64,000 bases of DNA from Podospora pseudoanserina (lineage: Eukaryota > Ascomycota > Sordariomycetes > Sordariales > Podosporaceae), in NCBI RefSeq assembly GCF_035222485.1, contig NC_085925.1, forward strand, positions 4,030,001 through 4,094,000, in the 5' to 3' direction. This document shows positions 56,901 through 64,000 of this stretch, piece by piece. The position numbers and the translations under genes are program-made. How positions within the stretch are numbered: position 1 is the first letter of the stretch; each line of letters begins with the position of its first letter. The notes below the pieces were generated by a model, which did not search any database, was not told the origin of the DNA, and worked only from the letters and a program-made list of their open reading frames with translations.

Positions 56901-57656
56901 ACATCCTGGATAAGATGTGAGATGGAGCATACATACCTGGCTCAAGACGATCAGAGCTGGACAGGACCCGGGCTCGCAATTACGAGATGATGTGGTAATG
57001 ATATGCGAAGGTTCACATCTTGGAGTCCTGTTTATAAGGTGTGGCGACGGCTCTTCCCGGACCCGAATGAAAGGTTCAGGCCCCTGAAACATCGGAGTGG
57101 TGGTTTAAGTGCCACGCTCAAGGTGGACAAAGAATAAGATATAAGTATTTGATTAGTTATGGATTGTGGTCGAAGATAGCGAAGTCCTGTAAATGATTGA
57201 GAAGACTGATACATCTGTAGTGCTCAGGGCAATTGCCAGGAAGGGAGAGCCTTGCCTGCCCCGCCATTCACTGCTTTGGCGGGGCCCCACATTTGACAGA
57301 TGCTCAGCGGTACCCCCTCCCAGCCCATGCTTCAAGATGGCTGATTCAGCAGCCGATAAGAAAATTTCAGAGAGTTTTGGCCAGATAAAGAGCCGATAAG
57401 CACAGGTTGCGCCCAAAAAAATGCACGTTGTGGCGGGGTGAGCAAGACATTTTCTCGGGTCTGCAGCGACACACATAATCTTTTTATCTCTACACCGACT
57501 TGCGCCTCACTCTTGTCGAGACTAGTTCCCCCTTCGCGCCTGACCGCAGTGCGCATTTCCAGCGCAGGTTTCCCCCGAGACCCCGTCTGGCCCTGCGTCT
57601 CCCTCTTTGCGTTCTCTTGCAGGATTTCAGTCAGCAATAGCGATCCGCATACCACC
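50906..57656. other. 6.7-kb stretch without recognisable genes
   Basis: All ORFs are short, usually overlapped on the other strand, and show no domain. Slightly better candidates are 53292-53552 (starts MLTSVCDLERELVGEGASIF) and 53633-53893 (proline-rich), neither supported. An isolated A-box-like TGGCCGAGTGGTC lies at 52158-52170. Base composition is close to the rest of the window, so it is not an obvious RIP-degraded block. The last few hundred bases hold the EF-3 promoter and a likely 5' UTR intron. Confidence 0.5.
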
Positions 57657-60600
57657 ATGACTGTCGTTCCCATCAACGGCGCTGCCCCCCCGGTGGCAGA
57701 CGTCGCAGCCATCCTCGAGACCATCTTCAACGCCTCTTCGTCCAATCAATCGATCGAAGCCTGCTACGCTCTCTGCGACATCCTGATCAACACAACGGGT
57801 TTCCGTGGCCTCCACCACTACAACATCATCTCCGAGATCAAGAAGGCTTCCATCGACAAGAAGAGCGGTTTCCGCCGCGAGGGTGCCCAGAACCTCCTTG
57901 GTGCCCTGTTTGAGCGGCTGCCCCCAGCTGCGCCCATTACCGAGGTTGTTTTCCTCATCCAGGATGGTGGCCTTCTCAAGATTGCTCTCGATGCCCTTGC
58001 CGACAAGGGCGCCATTGTCCGCGAGGCTGCTCAGTATGGCATCGATGCCTTGTTCGCCAACCTGAGCCCCGAGGCCATGGTCGCTGCCCTCCTGCCCGCC
58101 ATCGTCGAGTACATCAAGAAGGCCGGTGGAAAGTGGCAGGGTGTTGTCGGCGCCTTCAAGATCATGGAGAAGATGGCCAACAAGGCTCAGATCACCATTG
58201 GCAGCACCAAGGAGCAGGCCGCCGAGCAGGATATCATGCGCGAGGCCATGGGCTCCAAGCTTGCCACTCTGATTCCCATCACCGAGAATGGCATGTTGGA
58301 TATGAAGACCGAGGTCGAGAAGCAGGCTCTCAAGACCATGACGGCCATCACGACCCTTCTCTCCAATGACGATGTCGCATCTCGCATTCCTCTCCTGATC
58401 GAGACCATGCATCACCCATCTGTTGAGGCGGTGCACAAGGCCATCCACGCCCTCTCCCAGACAACCTTTGTCGCCATCGTCACCTCTCCCGTTCTCGCCC
58501 TTTTGACTCCTTTCCTGGAGCGCTCTCTCAACAACCCCTCGACTCCCCAAGAAGTTCTCCGCCAGACCGTTGTCATTACCGAGAACTTGACCAAGCTCGT
58601 CCACGACCCCATCGAGGCCCGTACTTTCCTCCCCAAGCTTCAGCCTGGTGTGAAGAGCGTCGTCAACCGCGCCTCGCTCCCCGAGGTTCGTGAGATCGCC
58701 ACCCGTGCGTTGGCCGTCATGGACAAGGCTATGGGTAACGACAACTCGGCATCCTTGACAATTATTGAGCGCACTTCGGCTGAGGATGTTGCCAAGGTGT
58801 TGGACCAAGAAATCAAGAAGAACGGCGGCCTAAATGGCGACGAAGCCCTCTACAAGCTGGCCGCTCCATTTATTTCCTCAATGGTTTGCGAAGACGTCAA
58901 CCACCGCCACCTTGATCGCATCCCTAGGAAGATTGCGCCCTACCTCAAGGACCTGTTGCGAAAGCCCGAAGCCAGCGATGCCGTCGCCGAGGCCGTTCAC
59001 AAGTTCTATGTGGAAGAGGATGCGCGTAAGTACGGTGTTCCAGAAAAGGAAGACGACGGTGAGATTGAGATTGTCAACGCCGACTTCTCTCTGGCTTATG
59101 GTGGTATGCTTTTGTTGTCGCATACGAACCTTAGGCTCCTGAAGGGTCATCGTTACGGCTTGTGTGGTCGCAATGGTGCTGGAAAGTCGACTCTGATGAA
59201 GAGTATCGCCAATGGAAAGCTCGAGGGCTTCCCGTCTCAAGATGTTTTGCGCACTTGCTACGTCGAACACAACCAGGGTGAGGATGCCGATATCAGCATT
59301 CTCGAGTTTGTTTCCAAGGATCCCACCATCGCCAAGGAAGGAAAGGAGCGCATTGTTACCGTCTTGGAGGAGTTCGGTTTCACATCGGGCCCCGAGGGCA
59401 GGCAATCGCAAAAGGTTGGGTCTCTCTCTGGTGGTTGGAAGATGAAGCTGGCTCTTGCCCGTGCCATGCTTCAAAGAGCCGATGTTTTGTTACTCGACGA
59501 ACCTACCAATCACTTGGACGTCGCCAACATCAAGTGGCTTGAGAACTACCTCAAGACACACCCCGACATCACCAGTTTGATCGTGTCTCACGACTCGGGC
59601 TTCCTGGACGAGGTCACCACCGATATCTACCACTACGAGCCCAACAAGAAGCTTGGCCACTACAAGGGCAATCTTGCTGCCTTTGTCAAGCGCCGCCCCG
59701 AGGCCAAGAGCTACTACACTCTGTCTGCTTCGCTCGTCCAGTTCAAGTTTCCTCCCCCCGGCATTCTGAGTGGTGTCAAGTCCAACACACGCGCCATCAT
59801 CCGCATGACCAACGTCTCGTACACATACCCCAAGGCGCCCAAGCCATCCCTGTCAGATGCTTCTTGCCAGCTGACTCTGTCGTCGCGTGTTGCCATCATT
59901 GGCCCCAACGGTGCTGGCAAGTCTACCCTCATCAAGCTGTTGACCGGTGAAGTTATTCCCACCACTGGAAAGGTGGAGAAGCACCCCAACCTTCGTATCG
60001 GTTACATCAAGCAGCACGCCCTCGAGCACGTCGAAATGCATCTCGAGAAGACGCCCAACCAGTATCTTCAATGGCGTTATGCCCATGGTGACGATCGTGA
60101 AGTGCACATGAAGCAGACCCGTGCGCTGTCCGACCAGGATCGCGAGCAGATGGACAAGTTTGTCGAGGTTGGTGGCGGTAAGGCTCCTCGCCAGATCGAG
60201 GCCCTTGTCGGTCGCCAAAAATACAAGAAGACATTCCAATACGAGATGTAACCAGACCCAACCCGAATCTTGCTTTGATCTACTCTTGCTAACATGCGAC
60301 CAACAGCAAATGGCGTGGCTTCCTGCCCAAGCACAACTCTCACTTTTCTCGCGAGACTTTGCTCGAGCTCGGCTTCGACAAGTTGGTGCAGGAGTTTGAC
60401 GACCACGAGGCTTCGCGTGAAGGTCTCGGTTACCGTGAGCTCCAGCCTTCCGTCATCAGCAAGCACTTTGAGGATCTCGGTCTTGATCCCGAGATTGCGA
60501 ACCACAATGAGATTGGCTCGCTCTCCGGAGGTCAAAAGGTCAAGGTTGTCATTGCCGGTGCCATGTGGAACAACCCCCATTTGCTCGTGCTTGACGAGCC

Positions 60601-61057
60601 TACTAACTTCTTGGACCGTGACTCCCTCGGTGGCCTGGCTGTTGCCATTCGCGAGTTCAAGGGCGGCGTGGTGATGATTTCCCACAACGAAGAGTTTGTG
60701 GGAGCCCTGGCTTCCGAGACTTGGCACGTTGACAACGGGCGGGTCACGCATCGCAGCAACAATGCCATTGCGCTGGATCGGTTCGAAGACAGTGCCAACA
60801 CCAGTGCGGTCCCCAGTGCTGTTCCCAGCGGGCTTAACACACCCGCCCTGAGCAGCGCCGCCCCCAGCGCCGTCAACAGCGGTGTCGAGGACAATGCCGG
60901 CGAGGCCTTGAAGTTCCGGGCGAGAAAGAAGAAGAAGATGACCAAGAAAGAGCTCAAGGAACGTGAGGCCAGGCGCCGGTTGAGGCACATCGATTGGCTC
61001 AACAGTCCCAAGGGCACCCCCAAGCCCCTTGATACGGATGATGAGGCGGACGACTAA
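57657..61057 (+). CDS. tef3: Translation elongation factor 3 (ABC-F-type ATPase)
   Basis: Fungus-specific factor that releases deacylated tRNA from the ribosomal E site using ATP. Exons 57657-60247 and 60307-61057 (59-nt intron with GCTAAC branch) give 1113 aa, about 60 longer than yeast EF-3. HEAT repeats fill the first 350 or so residues. The first ABC domain has Walker A GRNGAGKST (about 504), signature LSGGWKM and Walker B VLLLDEPTNHLD. The second has GPNGAGKST (about 750), an inserted chromodomain-like stretch (QYEIKWRGFLPKHNSH at the exon junction), LSGGQKV and LLVLDEPTNFLD. The C-terminus is highly basic (RARKKKKMTKKELKEREARR), as needed for ribosome binding. Codon bias is strong (C-ending codons), fitting high expression. 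The frame is open upstream of the ATG, but the sequence there looks like leader. Confidence 0.97.
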
Positions 61058-61398
61058 AGGCGATGACAAGCATGAAGATGGTTGGCTTTTTTGGATGGCT
61101 TTCTATATACTGCGGAAACTCAGCGATCAGCGATATGTAACCTGAGCATGGCATGGCGTCGGTCTGTTTATAACGTAGAGGGTCATAGGGGCAGTGTAGA
61201 GCGGTTTCCTTTCTAGATCAAGTTAGCACTTGGGATGGGCTCAAAATTTGGCTTCAAGGGAGGGGGTTACCAGAGAAGATAGAGGCGTTTGGCGCTAGAC
61301 ATAAAGCATAGATTCATGAGGTGTTGATGGTGGTATATTATTTCCGACTTGTGATTATTTATTTATATGACACTGAACAAAGTATTTGAGGTGCAGAA
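61058..61398. other. Intergenic between convergent EF-3 and fasciclin genes
   Basis: 341 bp of 3' UTR-type sequence, AT-rich near 61330-61380; no gene. Confidence 0.5.
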
Positions 61399-62787
61399 TC
61401 ACATTACCCCCATTCCAATCACGCCCACACCCACGGCGCCCAAGATGCCTGCTAGAGCCGTCACTTGGGCACCCATTCCACTGCTAGTCTGGCTGTTCAC
61501 TCCGTTTCTTCCGGTTGTCGTCGCCGTCCTTTGTGTGTTTGCGTCCACAGTCGGCTCAGGACAGTCAGTGGTGCAGGGCAGCCAGGTGGTAAACGGCGCC
61601 GGCACCCTCGTCCCCGTGCGCGTCTCGGCGCCCTTGCTGACCTGGAACACGGGGGTTTGGGATTTGGCTTCCAGGTCGGGCACCTCGGCGAACTCATCCG
61701 GATTCAGGACATTGTCGATGATGTGGATGACCCCGTTGGCAAGCAAGATATCCGACTGGAGGAGCTGCGCCGAGTTGAAGAAGATGTTGTTGCCTGCTCT
61801 GGAGACGGTGACTTTGCTTGCCCTGCTGTCGGCGCCGAGGAGCGTTGCCAGCGACGAACCGGTCGAGTTGCCGAGGGCAGACAGGTCAGAGGAGGAGAGG
61901 ACTTTGTCGGGGATGATGTGGTACTTGAGGACGGTGGCGAGGTCCTCCCTGGACAGGGGGTCGAGGGCGGAGGCGATGGACTGGAAGGCGGCGTTGCGGG
62001 GAGCGAGGATGGTGATGTCTTTTTGGGACGAGAGGGCGGGCGATAGGCCGGACTTGTAGAGAGCCCCCAAAAAGGAGGTGAGGTCTTTGTAGGCATCTCG
62101 GGCAGTGATTTCTAGCCGGGAGGGGGGGACGAGAAGGGTGTCGACTATCTGGATGAAGCCGCCTGTGAAGGGGATGTCTTGATCGGGGGACTCGAAGAAA
62201 GTGGAGCGGGTGCCGAGGCCAGAGGTGACGACGGTTGTGTCGTCGTGCTGGCGGGAGAGGAGGATGTTTTGGCCTGCGGTGACGTTTGTGTAGTTGGAGG
62301 AGGTGAGGAGGGTGGGGAAGAGGTAGGAAGGTCCGGGTTCGAGAGAGGAGACGTTGACTGAGAGGGGGAGAATATGGTATTGGAGGAGGGAGGTGATAAG
62401 GTTGGAGTCTTCCAGGTTTAAGGATTGGGTCTTGTTGAAGGCTTCGTTCGACGGGGCGATAAGCTGTAGCGGATGTCAGCTGAAGTACGGCAGAAGGCAT
62501 GTAAGGGGGTCATACAGTCACGCCGCCTGAGTGAGGGAGCTGCAAAAGAATGTCCGGGTTTTTCTAGACAGTCTATTAGCAGAATGAACGAGCCCTGAGG
62601 GTTCCGGAAGCTACCTTACCTTGATCAAACTGTAGTATGTCGAGAGCTCCTCATTGCCTGCGAGGACCTCTCCCAAAGCCTTTGGCTCCGCCCGTTTGGT
62701 CTCAGCCATAACCGGCGATGGTAGCATCGCTAGTGCACTGAGTAGAGTGGCTGAAGCCCTCCATACCGATCTTGACCTTGTCTGCAT
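61399..62787 (-). CDS. Fasciclin (FAS1) domain protein, GPI-anchored, two domains
   Basis: Cell-surface adhesion-type protein. Exons 62620-62787, 62516-62563 (48 nt) and 61399-62463 give 426 aa. The start at 62785 gives a signal peptide (RSRSVWRASATLLSALAMLP); an ATG ten codons upstream (62815-62817) is possible. FAS1 domain 1 includes IAPSNEAFNK, LLQYHILPLSVNVSSL and the closing IQIVDTLLVPP. Domain 2 includes ITILAPRNAAFQSIASALDP, VLKYHIIPDKVLSSSDLS and VIHIIDNVLNP. These are the paired H1/H2 boxes of FAS1. A Thr-rich linker (TQRTATTTGRNGVNSQTSSG) and a hydrophobic tail VTALAGILGAVGVGVIGMGV follow, suiting GPI attachment. The exact ligand is unknown. Confidence 0.94.
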
Positions 62788-64000
62788 GATGAAGAGGAGT
62801 GTGTAGACCTGAACCATCCCGAAACAAGTCTATAGGCGCACTTGATGTCTTTTGAGTCTACCCACCCCCAGCCTTTTTGAAGCTTCCGGTGATCTCGCCT
62901 CGCCAGCTAGGCCCTTGAGATAAATAGCTGTGATGTAGGATATTGTGGCTTCAAAGTTCCTCAGTTTGATGATTATCAATGTAGTGTGGCGGGGTCCTCC
63001 AAAACTTTTGGCAATCGTCTCATCCAGCTCCTATCGTCCTACACAAACACAAACAAGATGTATCCGGGGAGAAGCAACAAGAAATACCTTTTATTTTATT
63101 TTATCTTATATCTTTGTATCTTCTCTCCACCTCAATGCTTATAGAGCCCCTTTAAGCGGCCGCCACAACAGCCTCCACGGCTACCTACTGACCGCTTCCT
63201 AGGTACCTCACCTTCCGATACCCTTCTCGAAAGGGTGAAAAGAGCAAGGCAAGCTGGAATCGACATATGCAGATAGAAAATGGGATACAAGCCTTGCAAG
63301 CCATCGGGTGCGAGCTCTCGTTCCACAGGTGCCACGAGACGAATATGCGGTGTTGTCATTCAGGTTGGCGTTCTTGGCCAAGGCCGCAGGTCAAGCCCAG
63401 ACGAGATTCTCTGTAGATGCACCACCGTGATTTTGGCAACCCGAAACCTGCTTATCGTCTTTTATCTGCGTGTCTCAGGTTAAGGCTATCGCTGGTGCGC
63501 GCGCCGCGGCAATTGGCAGCTGCATATACGCCATCTGCATGGCAAGCGCTTCGCAGCTGACTCGATCGGAGACCGCTCCTTAATACGAGATTCGGTCGTA
63601 CGTCGAGCTCTGCCAACCCTGATTTCTCGGCCATCACGAGACCGCAAGACTTGACATGATAGGCTGATGATGCTGTAGGAGGATGTTCTGCGAGTGTACA
63701 GCCGACTACGTGCGGTCGTGAAGGGTAGCGATCCGGAGCAGGTGAGTGCTAACGCAGGTTCGACTCTAAATTACTGACAGTCGTATATCGATTGTACCGA
63801 CAAAAAGCTGGCGTACAATAACGCGTTATGACTGCCTCAATGTGGTTGAATCGTGTTCCATTCTTGCTAGGTATCGTGGTTCCACCAGGCTTTCCACAAG
63901 GTATTACACTCACATACTATCATGAGAAGAAAAAGAATAGGTAATTACCAATAAGGTTGTCCCATCCTCGTAAAACAGCACTATCAAATTAACCAAATAA
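62788..64000. other. Upstream of the fasciclin gene to window end
   Basis: No gene recognised. ORFs are short. CCTAGGTACC/CTACCTACT motifs occur near 63181-63210. A cluster like GTGAGTGCTAACGCAG near 63752 resembles splice signals but is too compact for an intron, and its gene, if any, would lie outside the window. Confidence 0.45.

Noticed and set aside
57627-58808. 393-codon minus-strand ORF
   Set aside because: Antisense to the HEAT-repeat part of EF-3. Composition (Gly, Asp, Leu, Val) is typical of antisense translation.

Overview
The window is nuclear DNA of a filamentous ascomycete, most likely a Sordariomycete of the Sordariales type. The evidence is the many short introns (about 48-100 nt, GTRNGT donors, CTRAC branch sites), GC-rich third codon positions, pyrimidine-rich promoters, intron-containing tRNA genes, and filamentous-fungal proteins such as a RO-10 dynactin subunit, SHO1, DASH Spc19, a Clr5-domain protein, a GH55 glucanase and elongation factor 3. 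No virus-like or LTR element, rRNA gene or CRISPR array was recognised. The gene models below were built by hand by joining open frames across consensus splice sites, so exon edges are inferences unless stated.

Layout. 0-3 kb: 3' part of a pisatin-demethylase-like P450 (-), an F-box-like fragment and a split tRNA-Lys(CTT). 5.9-8.5 kb: a small Cys-rich ORF converging on NAXE (NAD(P)H-hydrate epimerase, -), which is divergent from mitochondrial ribosomal protein bS16m (+). 9.2-13 kb: split tRNA-Arg(ACG), a vacuolar amino-acid transporter (-) divergent from RO-10 (+). 16-20.3 kb: SHO1 (+), SPC19 (-) and a decayed hypothetical gene. 21.9-23.6 kb: MFS sugar transporter, followed by an AT-rich block with a 21-bp minisatellite. 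25.8-31 kb: Clr5-domain protein, a hydrophilic conserved protein, an FSH1-type serine hydrolase. 31.9-37.5 kb: ATP18 (-) divergent from a NIPSNAP protein (+), Rogdi/RAV2 (-) divergent from POP7/RPP20 (+). 40-51 kb: a small GPI protein, a GH55 exo-glucanase, a possible secreted ORF, a coiled-coil protein of unknown role and an RNPS1-like SR protein. 50.9-57.6 kb: 6.7 kb with no recognisable gene. 57.6-62.8 kb: EF-3 (+) and a two-domain fasciclin GPI protein (-).

The genes are mainly housekeeping genes that do not form one pathway. Two divergent pairs (NAXE/bS16m and ATP18/NIPSNAP) both serve mitochondria, and several cell-surface proteins (SHO1, GH55, GPI protein, fasciclin) are scattered through the window. 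I found no convincing new multi-gene system. The most interesting signals are two apparent GC-AG introns, several very small exons that automatic gene calling would miss, a possible hidden mitochondrial presequence on the FSH1-type hydrolase, intron-retention frames in two genes, the 21-bp minisatellite, and a freshly broken hypothetical gene.
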